A stretch of DNA of 16,623 nucleotides from Sutterella sp. (GCA_019418235.1 DYCH01000064.1:1-16623); one strand, 5' to 3'. Positions 6,786 through 12,801 are shown, counted from the first letter of the stretch. Notes: generated by a model not told the origin, from the sequence alone. Translations and numbers: made by a program.

Positions 6786-8048
6786 ATGGTTACGATTTTG
6801 TTTATTGCCTTTTTCTTCATGTTGATTGTCGGTGTGCCGATTGTGGCGGCATTGGGGTTGGCGTCGGTTATTTCTGTTTTACTCGGAAGTCATATGCCGT
6901 TGCTTCTTTTGCCTCAAAAGATTTTCAACGGTGTGAATTCTTTCCCCTATATGGCAATTCCCCTCTTCCTGTTAGCCGGCAATATCATGGCAGAGGCCAA
7001 GATTTCCGATAAATTGGTTGGGTTGGCCTCTTTAATGGTTGGCCGCTATCCCGGCGGTCTCTCACAGGTTAGTACCGGCGCTTCGGCATTTTTCGGTGCC
7101 ATCTCCGGTTCTGCTCCTGCAACAACGGCTGCCATCGGTTCGATTATGATTCCATCGATGACTGAACGTGGCTACAAAAAAGCCTTCTCCGCAGCAGTTG
7201 TCGCCGCCTCCGGTGCATTGGGTTTGATTATCCCGCCGAGTTTAACCATGGTTGTTTATGGCGTCTCGTCTGGCGCTTCCATTGGTGCACTTTTTTTGTG
7301 TGGGATTGTCCCGGGTATCATGATTGCCATGATGCTTGCCGCTATTAACTATTGGCGTGCCAAGCAATTAGGTTTGGCTGCAGAACCACCGATTCCTCCA
7401 GAAATGCGTGGAAAGATCGTTAAAGACAGTATTTTGGCTCTCTTTATGCCATTCATTATTTTGGGTGGTATCTACGCGGGTGTTTTCACAGCAACGGAGT
7501 CAGCCGCTGTCGCTTGCTTGTACGGTTTAATCATCGGTTTCTTTGTTTATCGTACGTTAACGCTTAAGAAACTGTTTGAAATCCTCAAAAGCACCGGGGA
7601 AAATGCCGCATTGATCATGTTCCTTATGGGAACGGCAAATTTCTTTGGTTTCATTATTACGGCTGAACGTCTTCCGCAAACATTGGCAGAAATGATCATT
7701 GGCTATACGAGTAGCAAAGAAATGGTCATGATCATGGTGTTGCTTATGTTGTTGGTTTTGGGAACGTTTTTGGATAATGTTGCAGCATTGGTATTGTTCG
7801 TTCCGACAATGATGGGAGTTGTTAATGCCTTAGGTATCGATCCTGTCTACTTTGGGGTCTTTACGATTATTGCTTTGGCTGTTGGACAATTTACTCCTCC
7901 AGTTGGGCTAAACCTTTTCATTGCTTCAAACATTGCTCAAGTTAAATTTGAGCTTGTGGTTAAAGAAACACTTCCTTACCTTGCGGCTTATGTTGCAATG
8001 TTGATCTTGTTTATTTTTGTACCACAACTATTAATGGTTTTTGCATAA
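6786..8048 (+). CDS. TRAP transporter large membrane subunit (DctM family)
   Basis: This 420-residue protein of about twelve membrane segments is the ion-coupled transport subunit. The family's conserved loop is clear: FFGAISGSAPATTAAIGSIM followed by IPSMTERGY (about 97-125), then ALGLIIPPS (about 143-151). A second copy-like region near the C-terminus carries TFLDNVAALVLFVPT (about 328-342) and GQFTPPVGLNLF (about 367-378). The length is standard. AGGAGG sits just upstream of the ATG. It is the last gene of the TRAP operon, closed by a strong terminator. The family assignment is firm; the transported acid is unknown. Confidence 0.93.
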   Translation: MVTILFIAFFFMLIVGVPIVAALGLASVISVLLGSHMPLLLLPQKIFNGVNSFPYMAIPLFLLAGNIMAEAKISDKLVGLASLMVGRYPGGLSQVSTGASAFFGAISGSAPATTAAIGSIMIPSMTERGYKKAFSAAVVAASGALGLIIPPSLTMVVYGVSSGASIGALFLCGIVPGIMIAMMLAAINYWRAKQLGLAAEPPIPPEMRGKIVKDSILALFMPFIILGGIYAGVFTATESAAVACLYGLIIGFFVYRTLTLKKLFEILKSTGENAALIMFLMGTANFFGFIITAERLPQTLAEMIIGYTSSKEMVMIMVLLMLLVLGTFLDNVAALVLFVPTMMGVVNALGIDPVYFGVFTIIALAVGQFTPPVGLNLFIASNIAQVKFELVVKETLPYLAAYVAMLILFIFVPQLLMVFA

Positions 8049-8070
8049 TCTCCTGACTCATACTCAGTTT

Positions 8071-8102
8071 GGGCGAGCTCTTTTGAACTCGCCCTTTTTT
8101 AT
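8071..8102 (+). terminator. Intrinsic terminator after the TRAP operon
   Basis: GGGCGAG (8071-8077) pairs with CTCGCCC (8088-8094), a 10-base loop lies between them, and a T-run follows directly. Confidence 0.9.
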
Positions 8103-8247
8103 CAAATACCAAAATTGACTCAATATTAAACCTGATACTTTCACTATCCTGCAATCGCACAACATTAAAGTTTTGAGATGATTTTAAGGTACTGCTTTGG
8201 GTAGAATTTCAGATTTGTCGCTTCGAAAAGGAAACTTTATTTGAAGC

Positions 8248-8269
8248 AAAAAAATTGGGCGTTGCGCCC
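8248..8269 (-). terminator. Leftward intrinsic terminator
   Basis: On the minus strand GGGCG-CAA-CGCCC (8269 to 8257) is followed by AA and seven T residues (8254 to 8248). It would end leftward transcripts, either read-through from the dehydrogenase gene or the candidate antisense RNA across the small ORF. Confidence 0.65.
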
Positions 8270-8312
8270 CAGTCCGTTGTCTTCAATCCCGGGGGCTACG
8301 GTTAATAGCAAA

Positions 8313-8349
8313 ACGGCTCGAAATCCTCTTGCACAGGATAACAAGCCGT
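8313..8349. other. Composite hairpin in the leader of the small ORF
   Basis: ACGGCT/AGCCGT (8313-8318 with 8344-8349) encloses a symmetric internal loop and an inner ATCCT/AGGAT stem (8323-8327 with 8335-8339) capped by seven bases. On the plus strand it ends 6 bases before the ribosome binding site of the 30-codon ORF. On the minus strand it is followed by TTTT and could act as a weak terminator. Confidence 0.5.
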
Positions 8350-8365
8350 CTTAAAGGAGATTGTT

Positions 8366-8458
8366 ATGTCTAGCCATAACTTTCTGCCTCGCATTCTAGC
8401 ATGGATTCATCGCCATCGGAGACTTCTGATTGGCCTTGTACTATTGCTAGTTTGCTAG
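8366..8458 (+). CDS. Small hydrophobic-cationic peptide, candidate type I toxin-like
   Basis: A 30-codon ORF, not recognised from any family I know. The ATG follows AAAGGAGA with six-base spacing, an excellent ribosome binding site. The peptide begins MSSHNFLPRILAWI, has a basic cluster HRHRR (15-19) and ends with a short hydrophobic run LLIGLVLLLVC, so a membrane-active peptide is plausible. The start codon is inside a perfect hairpin, GTTATG-TCTAGC-CATAAC (8363-8380), and the leader holds three more hairpins. A candidate minus-strand promoter lies just downstream (8513-8540). This layout resembles type I toxin loci (small membrane peptide, structured leader, antisense RNA), but nothing here proves translation, toxicity or antisense expression. 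It could instead be a leader-like ORF in a structured RNA, or chance. Confidence 0.45.
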   Translation: MSSHNFLPRILAWIHRHRRLLIGLVLLLVC

Positions 8459-8466
8459 CGTGAACA

Positions 8467-8490
8467 TCCTGCCGGGGAAACCCGGCAGGA
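8467..8490. other. Very stable hairpin with GAAA tetraloop after the small ORF
   Basis: TCCTGCCGGG (8467-8476) and CCCGGCAGGA (8481-8490) pair perfectly over 10 bp around GAAA, a GNRA-type loop on the plus-strand RNA. It begins 9 bases after the small ORF's stop. No T-run follows on either strand, so it looks like a structural or stabilising element rather than a terminator. Near-repeats AGCGTGAA flank it on both sides (8457-8464 and 8490-8497). Confidence 0.6.
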
Positions 8491-8534
8491 GCGTGAAACT
8501 CCTTCAGTTCTCATCTTACAACATTTTTTCTTTC

Positions 8535-8565
8535 TTGCAATCAATCAGTTATTGCAATTCTTTTC
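8535..8565 (+). terminator. Weak rightward terminator-like hairpin
   Basis: TTGCAAT (8535-8541) pairs with ATTGCAA (8551-8557) and is followed by T-rich sequence TTCTTTTC. It could end a plus-strand transcript of the small ORF; the same bases include the -35 box of the candidate antisense promoter. Confidence 0.35.
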
Positions 8566-8568
8566 TAT

Positions 8569-9216
8569 CTACCAAATAAAATTTGATTTTGCAGCTTCCC
8601 CGTTATCAATCAAAATATCCTGCGCCGTCATTGATTGATTCACCACCGCCACAAAGTACGTCCATTTCGCGATTTCTTCAACCGTAGCCCACTTGGGTAA
8701 AAGCGTCTCATTCATCACTTGGGCCCAAAGCTCGGGGTCATCGATGATGTGCGCATTCATGTCGGTTAACACGCCTCCGGGCGAAAGACTATTTGACGTT
8801 GCGCCAAAAGGAGCCACACGAAGTGCTACATTTTTCATGTAAGCGATCATCCCACCTTTACTGGCGGCGTATTCCGGAAACTCCGCTCCCGTTTGACCGC
8901 TTGCAGAAGCAATAAAGACAACGCTTTTAATTTTGTTCTGAATCGCATAACGTTCAGTGACTCGAATCGTGCCTTTAAGGTTCACATCAATGTCTCGACC
9001 GCTATTTTGAACGCCTGCGTTATTGACCAAGACTTCAACTCCGTCAATCTCTGGCAAGTCGCCCGAGAATATATCGGTCACAAAATGCGTGTAGTGAGTG
9101 TGAGTAATGCTTGAAGGCAAAATATCCAAACCGATCACCTCATGGTCGTGCTTTAAAAACTCTTCGGCAATGGCTCTACCAATGCCGCAACTGCTTCCCG
9201 TTACCATCACTTTCAT
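8569..9216 (-). CDS. Short-chain dehydrogenase/reductase (SDR), coupled to a queuosine-precursor transporter
   Basis: This 215-residue classical SDR has the dinucleotide-binding TGSSCGIG (6-13), NNAG (65-68), the structural Asn in DVNLKG (N79), a serine in ASASG (S104/S106) and the catalytic YAASK (116-120). The C-terminus has SPGGV and an IDNGE segment like the IDGG of the family. It should be a cytoplasmic NAD(P)-dependent oxidoreductase; the substrate is unknown, and it is slightly shorter than typical 240-250 residue members. Its GAGGT ribosome binding site lies within the last codons of the upstream transporter gene, and only six bases separate stop and start, so the two are translationally coupled. 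Because the transporter is preceded by a preQ1-I-like riboswitch, this enzyme is probably under the same control. Confidence 0.88.
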   Translation of the reverse strand: MKVMVTGSSCGIGRAIAEEFLKHDHEVIGLDILPSSITHTHYTHFVTDIFSGDLPEIDGVEVLVNNAGVQNSGRDIDVNLKGTIRVTERYAIQNKIKSVVFIASASGQTGAEFPEYAASKGGMIAYMKNVALRVAPFGATSNSLSPGGVLTDMNAHIIDDPELWAQVMNETLLPKWATVEEIAKWTYFVAVVNQSMTAQDILIDNGEAAKSNFIW

Positions 9217-9222
9217 AAATAA

Positions 9223-10011
9223 TTACCTCGCAACTGGAACGACCTGACCCAAATAGGGTGTTCCGACATTATTTTTACGCCACGTCTCGCTCACACGATA
9301 GCCAAACCAAGAAAAAAGCACTTGACACAAAAGTTCAACCACCATGCCCAAAAGCGCGCAGGTAAAGCATTGCACCAACGACCAATCGAAAAAGACGCGA
9401 CTCACCAAAAAGGCAAAAACAAAGTTGTCCACAAATTGCGAGAAAGCCGTCGATGTTAAAGAACGACAGAAATACGCCACCGGCCCATTGGGATTGCGTT
9501 TGAAGGCTCTTCCCACGAAATAATTTATAAAGTTATTCGTAAAAGAGGCGATCATGAAAGCCGTAGCACTGCCGAAAATCACATACCACGTTCCACCAAA
9601 GGTGTTGTTTAATGCCGTATTAATTAAGGCCTCACCGCCTTCGATGTAAGCTTCTCCCCAAGTACCGGGAATGATGCTCACCAGAAAGAAAACACCGCAA
9701 AGCGCCAAATTCAAAAGCGTTGCAAAGATGGATAGTTGCGTCGCTGCCTTGGGACCGAAGTGTTTCGTTAAGACATCCAAAACAAGAAACACAAACCACG
9801 AAACAATCATTCCGCAATCAAGCGCCAGCCAATCAAAGGGAACGTTAATGCTTTTGTTAGCCATCAAGTTCATGGAAAAGACGGCAACAACAAAGAGCGT
9901 AAACGTAACGGTAGGAACCGATTGAAGAAGAAGTTGAAACTCAGCGAAACTTAAACTGAGTTTTTCTTTGTACGAAAGATTTTCCGCACAACAATAAATG
10001 GGGTTTGACAA
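9223..10011 (-). CDS. VUT/YhhQ-family queuosine precursor transporter
   Basis: A membrane protein of about six helices that resembles the VUT (YhhQ/COG1738) family, which imports the queuosine precursors preQ0/preQ1 or the base queuine. Family-like segments are NLMANK in the first helix region, LALDCGMIVSWFVFLVLDVLTKHFGPKAA, and TNNFINYFVGRAFKRNP further on. The frame is open up to 10056, but the TTG there lies inside the T-run of a terminator hairpin and has no ribosome binding site. I therefore prefer the TTG at 10011, which follows GAGGTG with six-base spacing (about 262 aa). No ATG occurs before the first helix, so the start remains uncertain. It heads a two-gene leftward unit with the SDR gene. 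Regulation by preQ1 through the upstream element would fit its transport role. Confidence 0.85.
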   Translation of the reverse strand: MSNPIYCCAENLSYKEKLSLSFAEFQLLLQSVPTVTFTLFVVAVFSMNLMANKSINVPFDWLALDCGMIVSWFVFLVLDVLTKHFGPKAATQLSIFATLLNLALCGVFFLVSIIPGTWGEAYIEGGEALINTALNNTFGGTWYVIFGSATAFMIASFTNNFINYFVGRAFKRNPNGPVAYFCRSLTSTAFSQFVDNFVFAFLVSRVFFDWSLVQCFTCALLGMVVELLCQVLFSWFGYRVSETWRKNNVGTPYLGQVVPVAR

Positions 10012-10054
10012 AGACCGCACCTCAAAACAATTTAATAGAGGCGACAGAGCGGAC

Positions 10055-10091
10055 AAAAAAATAAGGATGCTCCCACAATAGAAGAATCCTT
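10055..10091 (-). terminator. Riboswitch-associated intrinsic terminator
   Basis: On the minus strand AAGGAT (10091 to 10086) pairs with ATCCTT (10068 to 10063), followed by ATTTTTTT. Alternative short pairings (GAAT/ATTC, GAAG/CTTC) overlap its left arm, as expected for an expression platform. It lies between the aptamer and the transporter gene. Confidence 0.6.
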
Positions 10092-10099
10092 CATTCTCC

Positions 10100-10138
10100 C
10101 GTAGTTTTATTTATAGACAGGATGGTCACGAACTGTCT
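10100..10138 (-). promoter_or_regulatory. preQ1-I-like riboswitch aptamer
   Basis: On the minus strand AGACAG (10138 to 10133) pairs with CTGTCT (10120 to 10115) around a 12-base loop TTCGTGACCATC. An A-rich tail TATAAATAAAAC follows and then TACG (10103 to 10100), which can pair with CGTG of the loop to form the pseudoknot. The B. subtilis preQ1-I aptamer has the same plan: about 5-bp stem, 12-base loop starting UUC and ending in the ligand-contacting C, then an A-rich tail ending in CUA. The downstream gene is a queuosine-precursor transporter, which strongly supports the call. Recognised by eye, without a covariance search. Confidence 0.72.
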
Positions 10139-10143
10139 CCGAC

Positions 10144-10171
10144 AAGTTGATCTCAGACCAACTTCTTTTTA
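10144..10171 (+). terminator. Rightward terminator-like hairpin upstream of the riboswitch
   Basis: AAGTTGATC (10144-10152) pairs with GACCAACTT (10156-10164), one wobble, three-base loop, followed by CTTTTT. Read on the plus strand it is a terminator; on the minus strand it is a hairpin just before the aptamer. No plus-strand gene obviously needs it. Confidence 0.4.
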
Positions 10172-10224
10172 AGCTAACACTTTCATTAGTAAAGGTTTTC
10201 TTAAAAAATGAAGATGGCGAGCCT

Positions 10225-10315
10225 TATCCTCGGCACTGCATTCAGTTCGCTATGGCTGCTTCGTTCCCGACCTGACCAGGTTAACGACGAATACATGCGA
10301 GGGGACCCGCCGAGG
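10225..10315 (-). ncRNA. ffs: Signal recognition particle RNA, bacterial small (4.5S) type
   Basis: The minus strand carries the SRP RNA apical domain: CTGGTCAGGTCGGGAACGAA then GCAGCC, close to the E. coli 4.5S core (ACCAGGTCAGGTCCGG-AAGGAAGCAGCC). The outer helix is closed by CCTCGGC at the 5' side (10315 to 10309) and GCCGAGG at the 3' side (10234 to 10228). It binds Ffh to target nascent membrane proteins. The exact ends are estimates: the 5' end from the promoter, the 3' end from the closing helix; a T-run lies at 10208-10203. An 85-codon plus-strand reading frame over it is an artefact. Confidence 0.92.
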
Positions 10316-10318
10316 CGA

Positions 10319-10348
10319 AGTTTACCAAACATTCCCGCAAAAGTTCAA
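10319..10348 (-). promoter_or_regulatory. Promoter of the SRP RNA gene
   Basis: On the minus strand TTGAAC (10348 to 10343), 18-base spacer, TAAACT (10324 to 10319). The start would be near 10312, at the 5' strand of the closing helix. Confidence 0.6.
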
Positions 10349-10505
10349 TTCTCATCTGCTCAAAAATCCGTACCGACTCGTAATGGCGCCTTAGGTTTAA
10401 ACAATCAATGCCATAACTGGAAACTTTTATACATACAAATTCGACCAAAATCGTTTAAAGTTTGACTATCGAATTTTTGAACACCTTTGATAGGGGTATA
10501 TGACT

Positions 10506-10823
10506 ATGAGTAACATTATTCATCTTGACGACAGCAACTATGCAGCCGAAGTGGCTCAAGGCGTTGTGGTGGTTGACTTCTGGGCACCGTGGTGCGGTCC
10601 TTGCCGTGCTTTGGCTCCGAGCCTGGAAAAGGCCGCTGACGCATTTGCCGGTCAATTGCGCATTGCTAAATATAACGTCGATGAAGCTCAAGAATACGCT
10701 GCCAAATTAGGCATCCGTTCCATCCCGACGTTGGCCGTCTACAAGGACGGTGAGTTGGTTCACCAACAAACCGGCGGCATGGGTTATTCTCAATTAGAAG
10801 ACTTTTTGAAACAATTCATCTAA
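10506..10823 (+). CDS. trxA: Thioredoxin
   Basis: A 105-residue thioredoxin that reduces protein disulfides in the cytoplasm, itself reduced by thioredoxin reductase. The active site WCGPC lies in VVDFWAPWCGPCRALAP, and the cis-proline loop is in IRSIPTLAVYKDGE. Length and ending match TrxA. I chose the ATG at 10506 (MSNIIHL, as in E. coli MSDKIIHL) because AGGGG lies nine bases before it; another in-frame ATG at 10500 would be only three bases from that site. It is followed by its own terminator and then rho, the trxA-rho order seen in many proteobacteria. Confidence 0.97.
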   Translation: MSNIIHLDDSNYAAEVAQGVVVVDFWAPWCGPCRALAPSLEKAADAFAGQLRIAKYNVDEAQEYAAKLGIRSIPTLAVYKDGELVHQQTGGMGYSQLEDFLKQFI

Positions 10824-10840
10824 AATACATCTCGCGATGC

Positions 10841-10871
10841 ATGGGGTCGGTCATCGGCCCCATTTATTTTC
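10841..10871 (+). terminator. Intrinsic terminator after trxA
   Basis: ATGGGG (10841-10846) pairs with CCCCAT (10858-10863), extended inward by TCGG-type pairs to a small loop, followed by TTATTTTC. It lies ahead of the rho leader. Confidence 0.8.
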
Positions 10872-10984
10872 TTATCGCAAATAATCCTTTTTTCAATCAC
10901 GATCAGTAACGCAGCTTCGGTTTCATACCCTTGCTCGACTTTTCAATTTGCTTTTAGTTATAAGTACTTACGTACTATTTCGTT

Positions 10985-12247
10985 ATGCATCTTTCTGAAC
11001 TCAAATCCCTGCACGTCTCCAAGCTCCTTGACTGGGCTCTTGAACTTGGCATCGAAAACGCCAACCGTATGCGCAAGCAAGAATTAATGTTTGCCATTTT
11101 GAAAAAGCGTGCCAAAGAGGGTGAACAAATTTTCGGTGATGGCACACTTGAAGTGTTGCCCGACGGTTTCGGTTTCTTACGTAGCCCTGAAACGTCCTAT
11201 CTTGCCAGCACCGACGACATCTACATCTCCCCGTCTCAAATCCGTCGTTTCAATCTCCACACGGGTGACTCCATTGAAGGGGAAGTTCGTACGCCGAAGG
11301 AAGGCGAACGCTATTTCGCATTGGTGAAAGTCGAAAAGGTTAACGGCTTGCCGCCAGAAAACCTCAAGCATCGCATCTTGTTTGAAAATTTAACGCCCTT
11401 GTTCCCGGATGAACACTTGGTGTTAGAGCGCGATATCCGCGGTGATGAAAATCTCACGGGTCGCGTGATCGACATGATCGCTCCGATCGGTAAGGGTCAA
11501 CGTGCTTTGATCGTTGCTTCTCCCAAGAGCGGTAAGACCGTTTTGATGCAACACATTGCTCACGCCATCACGGCTAACCATCCTGACTGCGTGCTTTTCG
11601 TTCTCTTGATTGACGAACGTCCGGAAGAAGTGACCGATATGCAACGCACCGTTCAAGGTGAAGTCGTTGCTTCGACCTTTGACGAACCGGCCTCCCGCCA
11701 CGTTCAAGTCACGGAAATGGTGATTGAAAAGGCCAAGCGCTTGGCTGAAAGCAAGAAAGACGTCATCATCTTATTGGACTCCATCACCCGTTTGGCTCGT
11801 GCCTACAATAACGTGATGCCGACCTCCGGTCGTGTGCTCTCCGGTGGTGTGGACGCTAACGCCCTTCACCGTCCTAAGCGCGTCTTCGGTGCCGCTCGTA
11901 ACTTAGAAGAAGGCGGTTCTTTGACGATTATCGCTACGGCTTTGGTCGATACCGGTAGCCGCATGGACGATGTGATCTACGAAGAATTCAAGGGCACGGG
12001 TAACATGGAAGTTCACCTCGAACGTCGCTTGGCTGAAAAGCGTATCTACCCGGCCATCAACGTTTTGCGCTCCGGCACCCGTCGCGAAGAATTGCTCTTG
12101 AAGCCCGACGTAATGCAAAAGGTTTGGATCTTGAGAAAGCTCTTGAGCGACATGGACGAAGTCGAAGCCATGGAATTCTTGCTCGAACGCTTGAAGAACA
12201 CCAAGACCAATCAAGACTTCTTTGATTTGATGCGTCGCGGCGGTTAA
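10985..12247 (+). CDS. rho: Transcription termination factor Rho
   Basis: This 420-residue protein is the hexameric RNA helicase that terminates untranslated transcripts. The N-terminal MHLSELKSLHV and the RNA-binding fold with GFGFLRS (61-67) form the primary RNA site. The ATPase core has Walker A ASPKSGKT (178-185), Walker B IILLDS (261-266), the SITRLARAYN segment, the Q-loop GGVDANALHRPKR (287-299) and the R-loop region EEFKGTGNMEVHL. Length is standard. The ATG fits family N-termini exactly, but no Shine-Dalgarno is visible; a small hairpin AGTAC-TTAC-GTACT (10963-10976) stands there instead. The 110-base leader is likely long enough for autogenous control, as known for rho elsewhere. 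Confidence 0.98.
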   Translation: MHLSELKSLHVSKLLDWALELGIENANRMRKQELMFAILKKRAKEGEQIFGDGTLEVLPDGFGFLRSPETSYLASTDDIYISPSQIRRFNLHTGDSIEGEVRTPKEGERYFALVKVEKVNGLPPENLKHRILFENLTPLFPDEHLVLERDIRGDENLTGRVIDMIAPIGKGQRALIVASPKSGKTVLMQHIAHAITANHPDCVLFVLLIDERPEEVTDMQRTVQGEVVASTFDEPASRHVQVTEMVIEKAKRLAESKKDVIILLDSITRLARAYNNVMPTSGRVLSGGVDANALHRPKRVFGAARNLEEGGSLTIIATALVDTGSRMDDVIYEEFKGTGNMEVHLERRLAEKRIYPAINVLRSGTRREELLLKPDVMQKVWILRKLLSDMDEVEAMEFLLERLKNTKTNQDFFDLMRRGG

Positions 12248-12289
12248 TTCGCTCAACTTTGAGGCTTAGCCTCAAAAACGCACATCTCA

Positions 12290-12320
12290 CAAGGCGCTGG
12301 AAGACTCTTTCAGCGCCTTG
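12290..12320 (+). terminator. Strong hairpin after rho, probable terminator
   Basis: CAAGGCGCTG (12290-12299) and CAGCGCCTTG (12311-12320) pair perfectly and the stem continues inward to a three-base loop. The following sequence is only moderately T-rich (CAATTTATTG). A second perfect repeat, TTTGAGGC-TTA-GCCTCAAA (12258-12276), precedes it without a T-run. Confidence 0.6.
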
Positions 12321-12346
12321 CAATTTATTGAAAAATATCGGATAAT
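12318..12346 (+). promoter_or_regulatory. Promoter of the L31 gene
   Basis: TTGCAA (12318-12323), 17-base spacer, GATAAT (12341-12346). The -35 box overlaps the end of the rho terminator hairpin. Transcription would begin near 12353, leaving a leader of about 105 bases. Confidence 0.65.
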
Positions 12347-12353
12347 TTCGTCC

Positions 12354-12459
12354 TTCTGTCGGAAACGCAGTTTGGCATGCCCGCTGTAAGACCTTTACAG
12401 ATAAAGGCAGGTGCGCAAGGCCACTCCAGACGCCTGACTTTTTATTAGGAAATTTAACA
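12354..12459 (+). promoter_or_regulatory. Structured leader of the L31 gene, possible r-protein autoregulatory element
   Basis: The leader is longer than translation needs and contains the hairpin CTGTAA-GACCT-TTACAG (12384-12400) followed by GC-rich segments with more pairing potential (GGCAGGTGCGC, GGCC). Ribosomal protein L31 leaders in several bacterial groups bind the protein for feedback control; I did not match this one to a known class. Confidence 0.35.
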
Positions 12460-12714
12460 ATGAAACAAGGTATTCACCCGGAATATCGTGAAGTTGCTTT
12501 CTGCGACTTGTCCATCAACAAGACCTTCATCATCAAGTCTACGGCTCAAACGAAAGAAACCGTTGAAATTGATGGCGTGACCTATCCGTTGATCAAGTTG
12601 GATACGTCTTCTGACAGCCACCCGTTCTACACGGGCGCTCAAACGCGTATCGTTGAAGCTGGCCGCGTTGAAAAGTTCCGCGCCAAGTACGCCAACATGG
12701 CCAAGAAGGCCTAA
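12460..12714 (+). CDS. rpmE2: Ribosomal protein L31, type B (zinc-independent)
   Basis: This 84-residue protein is 50S subunit protein L31. It is type B: it starts MKQGIHPEYREVAF, contains the SSDSHPFYTG segment and has one cysteine only, without the two zinc-binding CxxC pairs of type A, so it needs no zinc. The ATG at 12460 follows TAGGAAATTTAACA. It has its own promoter directly downstream of rho and two hairpins behind it. In many betaproteobacteria type B L31 lies next to rho, so here it may be the main copy rather than a zinc-starvation backup. Confidence 0.95.
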   Translation: MKQGIHPEYREVAFCDLSINKTFIIKSTAQTKETVEIDGVTYPLIKLDTSSDSHPFYTGAQTRIVEAGRVEKFRAKYANMAKKA

Positions 12715-12778
12715 TAAACAGTCGGTTTTCCGAACGTTTATTGCGAAAAGAGGCACCCCGATTTGGAGTGCCTTTTTT
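12713..12778. terminator. Two tandem hairpins, bidirectional terminator between L31 and the lyase gene
   Basis: First, AATAAAC-AG-TCGG-TTTT-CCGA-AC-GTTTATT (12713-12742), which overlaps the L31 stop codon. Second, AGGCAC (12751-12756) with GTGCCT (12768-12773) followed by TTTTTT on the plus strand; on the minus strand the same stem is followed by CTTTTC. It would serve both converging genes. Confidence 0.8.
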
Positions 12779-12801
12779 CATTCCTGCTTAGTTTTTAAAA
12801 A

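Larger units (their letters stand above)
8248..8506 (-). ncRNA. Candidate antisense RNA opposite the 30-codon ORF
   Basis: On the minus strand, TTGCAA (8540-8535), a 16-base spacer and TAAGAT (8518-8513) form a promoter-like pair that would start RNA near 8506. The RNA would run through the complement of the small ORF and its ribosome binding site. It could stop at the hairpin plus TTTT near 8310 or at the better terminator ending at 8248. Prediction only; both ends are uncertain. Confidence 0.3.

Noticed and set aside
8220..8510. The structured gap as 6S RNA, tmRNA or RNase P RNA
   Set aside because: I see none of the conserved core sequences of these RNAs on either strand.
10208..10465. 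An 85-codon plus-strand reading frame
   Set aside because: It lies opposite the SRP RNA and its promoter and has no family resemblance.
12258..12276. Perfect repeat TTTGAGGC-TTA-GCCTCAAA after rho as a terminator
   Set aside because: No T-run follows on either strand; the larger stem at 12290-12320 is the better candidate.
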